Positions 52,045 to 60,301 of a stretch of DNA of 64,000 bases are shown piece after piece (positions within the stretch are counted from its first letter, which is position 1; every line of letters begins with the position of its first letter). A program made the translations under genes and the position numbers. The stretch covers positions 7,502,001 to 7,566,000 of the forward strand of contig NZ_JACHND010000001.1 of the NCBI RefSeq assembly GCF_014205275.1, in the 5' to 3' direction. Source of the stretch: Sphaerisporangium siamense. GTDB taxonomy: Bacteria > Actinomycetota > Actinomycetes > Streptosporangiales > Streptosporangiaceae. The notes beneath the pieces were generated by a model. It saw only the letters and a program-made list of their open reading frames with translations. It ran no database searches and was not told the origin of the DNA.

Positions 52045-53307
52045 ATGACGCCCGGCGAGTCCCTGGTGACCACCGGCGTCGCCGTCCGCCCCGCCGAGCC
52101 GGGCGACGAGGTCGCCGGCGTGGCGCCGCGCTGGGTGGCCACGCCCGAGACCACCGGCGAGGCCGCGCTGGTGATGCGCGCGGCGGCCGATCACGGCCTG
52201 GCCGTCACCCCCGTGGGAGGCGGCACCAAGCTCTCCTGGGGCCACCCCCCGGCCCGCTGCGACCTCGTCCTGGACACCCGGCGCCTGGCCCGCGTGCTGG
52301 AACACGAGGCCGGCGACCTGGTCGCGCGCGTCCAGGCCGGCATCACCGCCGACGCCCTGGCCGCGGCGCTCGGCGCGGCGGGCCAGCGGCTCGCCCTCGA
52401 CTTCACCACGGGAGGCTCGACCGTCGGCGGCGCGCTGGCCACCGCCGCGGCCGGTCCGGGCCGCCTGCGGCACGGCACCGCGCGGGACCTGCTGATCGGC
52501 GTCACCGTCGTGCTCGCCGACGGCACCGTCGCGCGGGCGGGCGGCAAGGTCGTCAAGAACGTCGCCGGCTACGACCTCGGCAAGCTGTTCACCGGCTCCC
52601 TGGGCACGCTCGGGCTGATCACCGAGGCCACCTTCCGGCTCCACCCCCTCCCCACCGCCCGTGCCTGGATCACGGCGACCTCCCCCGGCCCGGGCGTCGT
52701 GGCGGCCGTCGCGCGGCTCGCCACGTCGCCGCTGGAGCCGAGCGCGATCGAGCTGGACAGTCCCGGCGTCCGCGCGCCGGTCACCGTGGCCGCGCTCGTC
52801 GAGGGCGTCGCCGCGGGCGAACGGGCCGAGGACGCCGCCCGGCTGCTCGGGGACACCGCACGGATCTCGGCGGACCCGCCGGCCTGGTGGGGACGCCTGC
52901 CCGGCCAGGCCGCGCCCGGCGCGGGCCCGGCGGGCTACCTGCTGGAGCTGCGCGTCCCGCCCGCGGCGGCCGTCACCGCGCCGGCCGCCGCCGGACGCGC
53001 GGCCGGCGCGGCGGGGCTGGACGCCCATATCCGCGGATCGGCGGCCACGTGCGTCCTGTACGCCGCGCTGCCCCCCGACACGCCGCCCGGCGCGGCCGAG
53101 ATCTTCGTGACGTCCCTGCGTACGGAGCTGTCCGCCGCCGGCGGCAGACTGGTGGTGTGGACCGCGCCCCCGGAGGCGGCCCGGATCGACCGTTTCGGCC
53201 CCGTCGGGTCCGCCGCGCTCATGCGGCGCGTCAAGGAGCGCTTCGACCCCGAGGGGCGCATGTCCCCCGGACGGCTGACCGGCGGCGCCGCACGGGCGGG
53301 CGCGTGA
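52045..53307 (+). CDS. glcE: Glycolate oxidase FAD-binding subunit GlcE
   Basis: The 420-residue protein is a second FAD_binding_4-type subunit, with TPVGGGTKLSWGHPP, DFTTGGSTVGGALATAAAGPG, GGKVVKNVAGYDLGKLFTGS and GLITEATFRLHPLP. GlcE is shorter than GlcD and lacks the full oxidase C domain; it works in the GlcDEF complex. Its C-terminal half is Ala-rich and more divergent. The reading continues into glcF after 10 bases. Confidence 0.9.
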   Translation: MTPGESLVTTGVAVRPAEPGDEVAGVAPRWVATPETTGEAALVMRAAADHGLAVTPVGGGTKLSWGHPPARCDLVLDTRRLARVLEHEAGDLVARVQAGITADALAAALGAAGQRLALDFTTGGSTVGGALATAAAGPGRLRHGTARDLLIGVTVVLADGTVARAGGKVVKNVAGYDLGKLFTGSLGTLGLITEATFRLHPLPTARAWITATSPGPGVVAAVARLATSPLEPSAIELDSPGVRAPVTVAALVEGVAAGERAEDAARLLGDTARISADPPAWWGRLPGQAAPGAGPAGYLLELRVPPAAAVTAPAAAGRAAGAAGLDAHIRGSAATCVLYAALPPDTPPGAAEIFVTSLRTELSAAGGRLVVWTAPPEAARIDRFGPVGSAALMRRVKERFDPEGRMSPGRLTGGAARAGA

Positions 53308-53317
53308 GGAGGCGGAC

Positions 53318-54571
53318 GTGGACCCCGAACTGATCAAGGACTGTGTGCACTGCGGGTTCTGCCTGCCCACCTGCCCCACCTACGGGCTGTGGGGCGAGGA
53401 GATGGACTCCCCGCGCGGGCGCATCCACCTGATGAAGCAGCACGTCGAGGGCACCCCCCTCACGCCCGAGATGGCCGGGCACTTCGACGCCTGCCTGGGC
53501 TGCATGGCGTGCGTCACCGCCTGCCCGTCCGGCGTGCGCTACGACATGCTCATCGAGCAGACCCGCGCCGAGGTGGAGCGGGAGCACCACCGCCGCTGGG
53601 ACGACCGCGCCTTCCGCGCCCTGGTGTTCGGCCTGTTCCCCTACCCCCGGCGGCTGCGGGCGCTGCGCCTGCCGCTGCGGCTCACCGAACGGCTGCGGCC
53701 GCGCCTGGGCCCGCTGCTCGAACGCCTGGACCCCCGCCTGGCCGCCATGGCCGCGCTCGCGCCCCCGACCCCCCGCCGCGTGCGGATCCCGGGTCTGGTG
53801 GAGGCGCGCGGCGAGCGGCGGGCGACGGTCGGCATGCTCACCGGCTGTGTGCAGTCGGAGTTCTTCCCCTCGGTCAACGCCGCCACCGCGCGGGTGCTGG
53901 CGCTGGAAGGGTGTGACGTGGTCGTCCCGCCCGGCCAGGGGTGCTGCGGCGCGCTGTCGGTCCACTCCGGGCGCCCGGAGGAGGCCGCGCGGTTCGCCCG
54001 GCGCACGATCGCGACGTTCGAGCGGGCGGGCGTGACCACCGTGGTCGTGAACGCGGCCGGGTGCGGGTCGAGCACCAAGGAGTACGCCGAGCTGCTCGCC
54101 GGGGACCCGGCCTGGGCGGAGCGGGTGCGGGCGCTGCGCTTCGTGGACCTGGCCGAGTACCTGGCCGAGCTCGGCCCGCTCGCCGAGCGGCATCCCCTGC
54201 CGATCACGGTCGCCTACCACGACGCCTGCCACCTCGCGCACGCCCAGGGGGTGCGGGCCGAGCCCCGGGCGCTGCTGGCGGCCATTCCCGGACTGCGGCT
54301 CCGCGAGATCCCGGACTCCGCGATCTGCTGCGGGTCGGCGGGCACCTACAACCTCTTCCAGCCCGAGGCCGCCCGGGAGCTGGGCGAGCGGAAGGCCGGG
54401 CACGTGCTGGGCGTCGGCGCCGACCTTCTCGTCTCGGCCAACCCCGGCTGTACGATGCAGATCGCCTCGGCCGCGCGCGGGCGGGGCGAGAGCCTGCGCG
54501 TCGCCCACACCGCCGAGGTCCTCGACGCCTCGCTCCGCGGCCTGCCCGCGTCGTCCCTGGGCAGCCCATGA
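53318..54571 (+). CDS. glcF: Glycolate oxidase iron-sulfur subunit GlcF
   Basis: The 417-residue protein has two 4Fe-4S ferredoxin motifs (CVHCGFCLPTCP at about 8-19 and CLGCMACVTACP at about 61-72). Two cysteine-rich CCG domains follow (GCVQSEFFP, GQGCCGALSVHSG and ICCGSAGTYN with PGC). It passes electrons from GlcDE to the quinone pool at the membrane. GTG start with GAGGAGG 4-5 bases upstream. It completes the GlcDEF complex; the regulator follows. Confidence 0.93.
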   Translation: MDPELIKDCVHCGFCLPTCPTYGLWGEEMDSPRGRIHLMKQHVEGTPLTPEMAGHFDACLGCMACVTACPSGVRYDMLIEQTRAEVEREHHRRWDDRAFRALVFGLFPYPRRLRALRLPLRLTERLRPRLGPLLERLDPRLAAMAALAPPTPRRVRIPGLVEARGERRATVGMLTGCVQSEFFPSVNAATARVLALEGCDVVVPPGQGCCGALSVHSGRPEEAARFARRTIATFERAGVTTVVVNAAGCGSSTKEYAELLAGDPAWAERVRALRFVDLAEYLAELGPLAERHPLPITVAYHDACHLAHAQGVRAEPRALLAAIPGLRLREIPDSAICCGSAGTYNLFQPEAARELGERKAGHVLGVGADLLVSANPGCTMQIASAARGRGESLRVAHTAEVLDASLRGLPASSLGSP

Positions 54572-54629
54572 ACGCCGCCGCGCGATTACGGACCGACCGC
54601 CGCCACGACCCGGGAGAGGAGCGCCTGAG

Positions 54630-55370
54630 GTGAGCACCGTGCAGAGCGTGGACAGGGCGCTGGACGTGCTGGAGGCGCTGGCCGACCGGGGCGGTGAGGC
54701 GGGGCTGTCGGAGATCGCGGCGCGGACCGGGCTGCCGTACGGCACGATCCACCGGCTGCTGCGGTCCCTGCTGGCCCGGGGGTACGTCCGCCAGGAGTCC
54801 GACCGCCGTTACGCCCTCGGCAGCGCGCTGGTGCGGCTCGGCGGCACGGCCGAGCGGATGGTCGGGGTGTGGGCGCAGCCGTACCTGGAGAAGATGGTGG
54901 CGCTGTCGGGCGAGACCGCGAACCTGGCGATCATGGAGGGCGACTTCGTGATCTACCTGGCGCAGGCGGCGTCGCCCCGGCGGCTGCGCATGTTCGCCGA
55001 GGTCGGCCGCCGGGTGCTGCCGCACAGCACGGCGGTGGGCAAGGTGCTGCTGGCCGACCGCCCCGACGCGGCGGCGGTGCTCGGCCGCACCGGCCTGCCG
55101 CGCCGCACCGACCACACGGTGACCACCGTCGAGGGCATGCTGGCCGAGCTGGACGCGGTGCGGGAGCGCGGGTATGCCGTGGACCTGGGCGAGGAGGAAC
55201 TCGGCGTCCACTGCCTGGCCGTGCCGGTGCGCGACGGCGGCCGGGTGGTGGCGAGCATGTCCATCTCCGGCCCGGCCGAGCGCATCGAGGCACTGGACCG
55301 CGACCGGCTGGCCGAGGGCATGCGTGAGATCGCCGGCGAGTTCGGCGCCGAACTGGGTCCGGGGCACTGA
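54630..55370 (+). CDS. IclR family regulator of the glyoxylate/glycolate operon
   Basis: The 246-residue protein has the IclR winged helix-turn-helix (QSVDRALDVLEALADRGGEA, LSEIAARTGLPYGTIHRLL) and the effector domain (GETANLAIMEGDFVIYLAQA, RVLPHSTAVGKVLLAD, GEEELGVHCLAVPVRDGG, ASMSISGPAERI). It is read in the same direction after glcF and is the last gene. With IclR-like palindromes at the operon start this makes a closed feedback loop; the probable inducers are glyoxylate or related small acids. GTG start, GGAGAGGAG upstream. Confidence 0.92.
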   Translation: MSTVQSVDRALDVLEALADRGGEAGLSEIAARTGLPYGTIHRLLRSLLARGYVRQESDRRYALGSALVRLGGTAERMVGVWAQPYLEKMVALSGETANLAIMEGDFVIYLAQAASPRRLRMFAEVGRRVLPHSTAVGKVLLADRPDAAAVLGRTGLPRRTDHTVTTVEGMLAELDAVRERGYAVDLGEEELGVHCLAVPVRDGGRVVASMSISGPAERIEALDRDRLAEGMREIAGEFGAELGPGH

Positions 55371-55427
55371 GGCACTCCGGACCCAGCGAGCGGGAGCGCT
55401 TTTCGCTCCGGTGATCGTCAGCCCCGA

Positions 55428-55913
55428 TTACTTGTAGTTCTGCACCCAGTACTCGACGGTGTGCTTCTTGGTAACGCTGAAGCTCGCGTAGTACTTCGAG
55501 TGCCCGGCGTTGTGGATGCGGGCGTAGATGTACTTGCCGTTGCAGGGCCCCTGGGCGTTCTTGGCGACCCCATCGCCGGCGCCCCACTTGCGCAGGAACA
55601 TGAGCGAGATGTACAACCGCGCGTTGTTGCCCCAGCAGCGGGCCTTGACCTGCATCACCCGAACACCCGACGGCCGCTTCCAGAGACCGGTGTCCCCGGA
55701 CCGGAACGGACCCAGCGCTTCGTGTCGTTGAGTCCGCCATTGTGCCCGAGCCGCCGCGCCCGCGCCGGTGGAGCCCTCGGCGTGCGCGGCCGGCACCGGT
55801 TGGGCGGCGGCCGGGGCGAGGGCCGCCGCGGCCGCGGGGCCCGTCGTCACCGCGGGAACGAGCGAGAACGCCGCCGCCGCGACCACGGCGCTGACTCTCG
55901 GCGTGAGTTTCAT
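55428..55913 (-). CDS. Small secreted protein, unknown function
   Basis: The 161-residue protein starts with a signal peptide (KLTPRVSAVVAAAAFSLVPA, cleavage near AHAEG). The mature domain of about 115 residues holds two Cys (KARCWGNN and GPCNGKYI) likely forming a disulfide, aromatic repeats, and ends HTVEYWVQNYK. AGGAAAGG precedes the ATG by 3 bases. It faces the iclR gene tail to tail and stands alone. I do not recognise a family. Confidence 0.65.
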   Translation of the reverse strand: MKLTPRVSAVVAAAAFSLVPAVTTGPAAAAALAPAAAQPVPAAHAEGSTGAGAAARAQWRTQRHEALGPFRSGDTGLWKRPSGVRVMQVKARCWGNNARLYISLMFLRKWGAGDGVAKNAQGPCNGKYIYARIHNAGHSKYYASFSVTKKHTVEYWVQNYK

Positions 55914-56080
55914 GTCCCTTTCCTTTCGTCGGCCTAGGAATCGGCTCGCTCCCGACCATGCGGGTGGCCGCGTGAGCAGCGCTTTCACCGCGCTTTAGCG
56001 GCAGGTCAGTTGTGGCGGGCACGGTGGGTCGCGCGCCGATATAGGCAGGTCTGGGGGGTAAGCGAGGTCGGACGAGTCGG

Positions 56081-56389
56081 ATGCGGGAAACACTTCCGGA
56101 GACGTTCGCCTGCCAGCTGCACACCGAGGACCTGTTCGGCTACGAGTCCGAACAGGCCGGGGACGGCGTCGACGTCGACTACCTGGTGTGGACGATCGAC
56201 CGGCGGCCCGCGTGCGGACGGCTGCGCGTCCCGTACGACTCGCTCGGCGACGAGCCGCGCTGGACGCTCTACCTGAACGTGCCCGACTGCGCCGCCGCCC
56301 TCGCCGACATCGTCCGCGCCCCCGCCCACGGCCTGCCGGGGCGGCGCGTGACCGTCCGCGCGGCGGCGGGTCAGTCGTCGTGCTCCTGA
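56081..56389 (+). CDS. Hypothetical protein, 102 residues
   Basis: A short acidic protein (FACQLHTEDLFGYESEQAGD, VDYLVWTIDRRPACGRLRVP, WTLYLNVPDCAAALADIVRA) with no membrane or secretion signal. Amino-acid composition is protein-like, unlike the opposite strand. No ribosome site is convincing and the last six codons overlap the PepSY gene on the other strand. Family unknown. Confidence 0.5.
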   Translation: MRETLPETFACQLHTEDLFGYESEQAGDGVDVDYLVWTIDRRPACGRLRVPYDSLGDEPRWTLYLNVPDCAAALADIVRAPAHGLPGRRVTVRAAAGQSSCS

Positions 56390-56733
56390 CGGAACTTGAC
56401 GATCTTCCCGGTGCGCGCCGAGACGTAGACGTCGTACTCGGTGTGCCGCTTGGTCAGCTCGACCTTCCAGACCCGCTGCCCGTGCTCCCACTCGCGCTCC
56501 ACCTCGGTGACCCGCGCGCCGGGCACGCGCTTCTTGGCGATCCTGACGGCCTGCCGTGCGGAGATCGCCGCGCTGCCGGTGACCGAGGAGGCGACGGCCA
56601 TGGTCGTGGCGGGGACGGCGGCGCGTGCCGTGGCCGGGAGGGCGCCGGCGCCGAGGACGGCGAGCGCGCCCGCGCCCGCGAGGATGAGCCGGGCCGTCCT
56701 GCCGATTCGTTCGGTGCTCGTGTTGTTCGTCAT
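56371..56733 (-). CDS. Secreted PepSY-domain protein
   Basis: The 120-residue protein has a signal peptide (ARLILAGAGALAVLGAGALPAT, cleavage near ARAAVP) and a PepSY domain (AISARQAVRIAKKRVPGAR, WKVELTKRHTEYDVYVSART, GKIVKFRQ). PepSY proteins are thought to restrain peptidases or bind metal/envelope components. It is followed downstream by a histidine kinase and response regulator on the same strand upstream; PepSY genes are often targets of such systems. Confidence 0.85.
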   Translation of the reverse strand: MTNNTSTERIGRTARLILAGAGALAVLGAGALPATARAAVPATTMAVASSVTGSAAISARQAVRIAKKRVPGARVTEVEREWEHGQRVWKVELTKRHTEYDVYVSARTGKIVKFRQEHDD

Positions 56734-56779
56734 GGCCCAAGGCTCGCCCCGGCAGCGCTAAGGCCGCGCTGCGGCGTCG

Positions 56780-58042
56780 TTAACGGCGTCCTAAGAGCAG
56801 GACGACCAGCGCGCCGCCGCCCGGCGCGGCGGCCACGGCCATCGACCCTCCGGACCCCTCCGCCGTGCGCCGCGCGATGTCGAGGCCGAGCCCGGTCGAC
56901 CCCGCGCCGCTGCGTCCCCGCGCGAGGGATCCCGCGCCGAACCCGGGCCCGTCGTCGGCGACCTCCAGCCGCGCCCCCTCAGGGACGGCCGTGAGCCGCA
57001 CCGCGAACCCGGCGCCCTCGGGGGTGTGGGCGAAGACGTTGCCGAGCAGGGCGTCCACGCAGGCGCCCAGGTCGGCGGCGCCGGCCGCCACGGTGAGCGG
57101 CGCGGGCGGAAGCCGCAGGTCCACCGGCCGGTCCTGGTCCTCGGCCAGCACCGACCAGAACCTGACCCGCTCGCCCACGACCGCCGCCGCGTCGCACGAT
57201 TCCTGGTCGCGCGAGCGGCGGCGCACGTCGTTGATCACCGAGCTGACCGCGCGCTCCAGGGCGTCGACGCGGGCGCCGAGCCGCGCGGCCTCCTCGGGGT
57301 CGGCCAGCGACTCGGCCTCCAGCCGCAGGCCGGTGAGAGGGGTGCGCAGCCGGTGGGAGATGTCGGCGGCCGTCTCGCGCTCCTCGGCCAGCAGGTCGCC
57401 GATGCGCCCGGCCAGGTGGTCCAGCGCGAGCCCGACGTCGCGCACCTCCGGCGGGCCGCCCGGCGTGGTCCGCGCCGTCAGGTCGCCGGCGGCGAGCCGG
57501 TGGGAGACGCGGGCGAGCCCGCTCATGGGCCTGGTGAGGGCGAGCGCGAGGCGGTCGGCGACCAGGATGCCGACCCCGATCAGCGCCAGCCCGAGAAGAA
57601 GCATGCCGAGCCACGCCTCGCCGACGCCCCGGCGCAGGTCGGCCTCGGCCAGGCCCACGCGGACCACGGCCGTGCCGCCGGGCAGGCCCTGGACGCTGAC
57701 CAGCACCTCAAGGCCGGACGGCGTCTCGGCCACCAGGCTGCGCCCCCGCGCGGCGTACTCCACGGCGGGCGACCTCGGGGCGGCGGAGCCGAGGACGCGG
57801 CCGTCCGGCAGGAACACGGTGACCGGATGCCCGCCCGACGCGGACGCGCGTTCGGCCGTGATCGTCAGCGCGGCGGCGTCGGCCGTGCCCACCGAGGCCG
57901 CCACCGACTGCGCCTCGGCGGTGGCCTGGTCGACCGCGCCGCTCTGCGCGAGCGCGCGCACCAGCAGCGCCATGGGGACGAGCAGCGCGATGAGCACCAG
58001 CGAGGTCGTGGCGGCCACCAGCACCGCCAGCCAGCGCCTCAC
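56780..58042 (-). CDS. OmpR-type partner sensor histidine kinase
   Basis: A 420-residue kinase: first membrane helix (WLAVLVAATTSLVLIALLVP), an external domain of about 100 residues, second helix (GMLLLGLALIGVGILVAD), HAMP, HisKA with TAADISHRLRTPLTGLRL (His phosphorylated), and HATPase with LGACVDALLGNVFAHTPEGA, DDGPGFG and STGLGLDIARR. GTG start overlaps the regulator stop (GTGA). The PepSY gene lies 46 bases downstream. The ligand is unknown; the location suggests envelope or metal stress. Confidence 0.9.
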   Translation of the reverse strand: MRRWLAVLVAATTSLVLIALLVPMALLVRALAQSGAVDQATAEAQSVAASVGTADAAALTITAERASASGGHPVTVFLPDGRVLGSAAPRSPAVEYAARGRSLVAETPSGLEVLVSVQGLPGGTAVVRVGLAEADLRRGVGEAWLGMLLLGLALIGVGILVADRLALALTRPMSGLARVSHRLAAGDLTARTTPGGPPEVRDVGLALDHLAGRIGDLLAEERETAADISHRLRTPLTGLRLEAESLADPEEAARLGARVDALERAVSSVINDVRRRSRDQESCDAAAVVGERVRFWSVLAEDQDRPVDLRLPPAPLTVAAGAADLGACVDALLGNVFAHTPEGAGFAVRLTAVPEGARLEVADDGPGFGAGSLARGRSGAGSTGLGLDIARRTAEGSGGSMAVAAAPGGGALVVLLLGRR

Positions 58043-58719
58043 GAGGGGTCGACCAGCTTGACGCCCACGCCGCGCACGGTGTGCAGGTACCGGGGCTCCT
58101 GGGCGGTCTCGCCGAGCTTGCGCCGCAGCCAGGACAGGTGGACGTCCACGGTCTTGTCCGCGCCTCCGTAGGGCACCTGCCACACCTGCGTGAGCAGCTC
58201 CCGCTTGGTCACCACCTGGCCGGGGCGGGCGGCCAGGTAGTGCAGCAGGTCGAACTCGCGCGGGGTGAGGTCGAGGACCACGCCGCCGAGCGCCGCCTCG
58301 CGTCCGCGCGGGTCCAGCCGCAGGCCGCCCACGGTGATCGACGGGTCGGCGGGCCCGCCGTCGGCGCGGCGCAGCACGGCGCGGACCCGGGCGTCGAGCT
58401 GGGCGGCGCTGAAGGGCTTCACCACGTAGTCGTCGGCCCCGGCGTCCAGCAGGCGGACCATCTCGGCGTCGCCGTCCCGCGCGGTGGCCACGATCACGGG
58501 CACGCGGCTGACGGCCCTGAGCATCCGCAGCATCTCGGCGCCGTCCAGGTCGGGCAGGCCGAGGTCGAGCACGACCAGGTCGGGGCGGTCGGCCACGGCC
58601 TGCCGCAGGCCCTCCAGCGCGGCGGGCGCGGAGGTCACGGCGTGCCCCCGATCGCGAAGTCCCCGGATGAGCGCGGTGCGGATCGCCGCGTCGTCCTCGA
58701 CGATCAGGATGGTGGCCAT
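58039..58719 (-). CDS. OmpR/PhoB-family response regulator
   Basis: The 226-residue regulator has a receiver domain (ILIVEDDAAIRT, phospho-Asp in LVVLDLGLPDLDGAEML, VIVATAR, YVVKPF) and a C-terminal winged helix (LTPREFDLLHYLAARPGQVV, TVDVHLSWLRRKLGE, YLHTVRGVGVKLV). It is first in the operon with its kinase and diverges from the small exported protein at 58812; that promoter region and the PepSY gene are plausible targets. Confidence 0.93.
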   Translation of the reverse strand: MATILIVEDDAAIRTALIRGLRDRGHAVTSAPAALEGLRQAVADRPDLVVLDLGLPDLDGAEMLRMLRAVSRVPVIVATARDGDAEMVRLLDAGADDYVVKPFSAAQLDARVRAVLRRADGGPADPSITVGGLRLDPRGREAALGGVVLDLTPREFDLLHYLAARPGQVVTKRELLTQVWQVPYGGADKTVDVHLSWLRRKLGETAQEPRYLHTVRGVGVKLVDPS

Positions 58720-58811
58720 GTGCGGTTACGCTAATCGGTCAAAGCCCAGGACATAAGTCCGTTATCGCGCTCTTAACCCGGCTTTAGCCGTGGGCCAGGG
58801 AGGATCGGCGC

Positions 58812-59279
58812 ATGAAACGGCGCCCGCTGCTGGTCGTCGCCGGGTGGCTGGTCGTCGCGCTCGTGGCGACCGGCGCCGGCGTCGTCGTCACCACGTTCCT
58901 CGGCGAGTCGGTCACCGGGGCGGGCCGCGTGATGTCCTCCGCCGACGTGCGGCGCGCCCTGGAGGTCACGCCGCCCCCGGGCACGGCCGTGCCGGCCCCC
59001 ACGATCCCGTCCCCCGCCGCCGGGACGCCCGCGCCCCGGACGGACCCCGACGCCGGCCGGGCGTTCCGGGGACGGGGCGGGGTCGTCGTCGCGCGGTGCT
59101 CCGGCGGGCTGGTCACCCTGCTCACCTGGACCCCCTCCCCCGGATACGCGGTGAAGGACGCCGAGTCCGGGCCGCGCGACAAGGCGCGCGTCAGGTTCGA
59201 GGCCGGGGACGACGAGGAGACCGAGATCGAGGTCCGCTGCTCCGGCGGCCGGCCCACCGCCTCCGTGGAGGACGACTGA
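58812..59279 (+). CDS. Small membrane-anchored/exported protein, unknown
   Basis: The 155-residue protein has an N-terminal anchor (PLLVVAGWLVVALVATGAGVVV), a Pro/Ala spacer and a compact domain with two Cys (VVVARCSGGLVTLL and EVRCSGG), ending with many Asp/Glu. A disulfide and a small beta-sandwich are plausible. It is divergently transcribed from the OmpR-type regulator 92 bases away and may be regulated by it. I do not recognise a family. Confidence 0.7.
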   Translation: MKRRPLLVVAGWLVVALVATGAGVVVTTFLGESVTGAGRVMSSADVRRALEVTPPPGTAVPAPTIPSPAAGTPAPRTDPDAGRAFRGRGGVVVARCSGGLVTLLTWTPSPGYAVKDAESGPRDKARVRFEAGDDEETEIEVRCSGGRPTASVEDD

Positions 59280-59292
59280 GACGCCCCCGCCG

Positions 59293-60060
59293 TCAGCGGC
59301 ACTGGGCGAGCATGGCGTCCTTGTCCGGGGCCGTCACCGGCAGGTCGTACTTCAGCGCCACCTGGGCGAAACGCACCGCGTACGCGCAGCGGATCGTCTT
59401 GGACGGGGGAAGCCAGGTCGCCGGGCCGGAGTCGCCCTTGGAGGAGTTGGCCGAGCCGTCCACCGGCAGGAGGTTCAGCGGGTCGTTGGCGATCCGCATC
59501 CGCTCGGCCTTGCTCCAGCGGGACGCTCCCATCTGCCAGTCGTAGGACAGCGGCATGACGTGGTCGATCTGGACCTCGGCGGCGTCGCTCTTGCTCCACT
59601 CGATGGTCTTGCCGGTGTAGGGGTCCTCAAGGGTCATCGAGACCAGGACGCAGTTCGAGCCCGACCGGTACTTCAGGTCCTTCCCGTCCCGCTTCAGGAT
59701 GTCGTTGCGGGTGTCGCAGCCGTTGCGCGCGAAGGGGATGTCCTCCGCGTTGTCCGCCCAGGCGTACCCGAAGTCCTCGCGGTCGTAGCCGGTCTTCGCG
59801 CCGCGTCCCTTGGTCGGCACCTTGTCGATCAGCTTGACGGCGGCGGCCCGGTCCTTGCCCGAGCTGATCGCCCCCAGGCCGCGTTCGGTGCCGTCGGGAT
59901 TGTCGAGCGGGCTGACCCCGGTCGAGCCGCCGCCCTTGCCTCCGGACCCGGCACGGCCGCCGGTGTCCCCGAGGCCGCCGGTCTCGACCGGTCCGCACCC
60001 GGCCAGCAGGGCGACCGCGGCGACGCCCGCCATGATCGTGCGAGATCCACGCAGACCCAC
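59293..60060 (-). CDS. Secreted HNH-family endonuclease lipoprotein (DUF1524/GmrSD type)
   Basis: The 255-residue protein starts with a lipoprotein signal (MAGVAAVALLAGCGPV; lipobox LAGC), then a Gly/Ser linker. The nuclease domain has the DUF1524 arrangement: YDREDFGYAWAD, CDTRNDILKRD, VQIDHVMPLSYDWQMGAS (DH metal site), NDPLNLLPVDGSANSSKGD and TWLPPSKTIRCAY. Such proteins degrade extracellular DNA or RNA. The GTG at 60060 gives the usual lipoprotein start; the frame is open to an ATG at 60087. It is convergent with the small exported gene. Confidence 0.85.
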   Translation of the reverse strand: MGLRGSRTIMAGVAAVALLAGCGPVETGGLGDTGGRAGSGGKGGGSTGVSPLDNPDGTERGLGAISSGKDRAAAVKLIDKVPTKGRGAKTGYDREDFGYAWADNAEDIPFARNGCDTRNDILKRDGKDLKYRSGSNCVLVSMTLEDPYTGKTIEWSKSDAAEVQIDHVMPLSYDWQMGASRWSKAERMRIANDPLNLLPVDGSANSSKGDSGPATWLPPSKTIRCAYAVRFAQVALKYDLPVTAPDKDAMLAQCR

Positions 60061-60250
60061 TGCCACCCCCAGGTAAAGAAAATGCAATGCCTAGGTATAG
60101 CAACTACCCCCGAAAAACGCGATCACCGCAGACGTCACCAACGGCCCACGTCAATGCATCAAAGGGACAGGTCTGGTCGGCGCGCACCCACCGTCCACGG
60201 CCGAGACGGCGGGTGCGCAGGGTGAGAGGCGGCGGGCCGGAAACGGCGGC

Positions 60251-60277
60251 GGCGCCCGGTCCACCGGACCGGGCGCC
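60251..60277 (-). terminator. Strong hairpin downstream of the TPR-like gene
   Basis: Perfect 12-bp stem GGCGCCCGGTCC / GGACCGGGCGCC with a 3-base loop, 25 bases beyond the stop of the minus-strand gene. No long T-tract on either strand, as is common in high-GC genomes. Confidence 0.75.
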
Positions 60278-60301
60278 GCGTTCTGAAGGCGGGCGGGCCG
60301 C

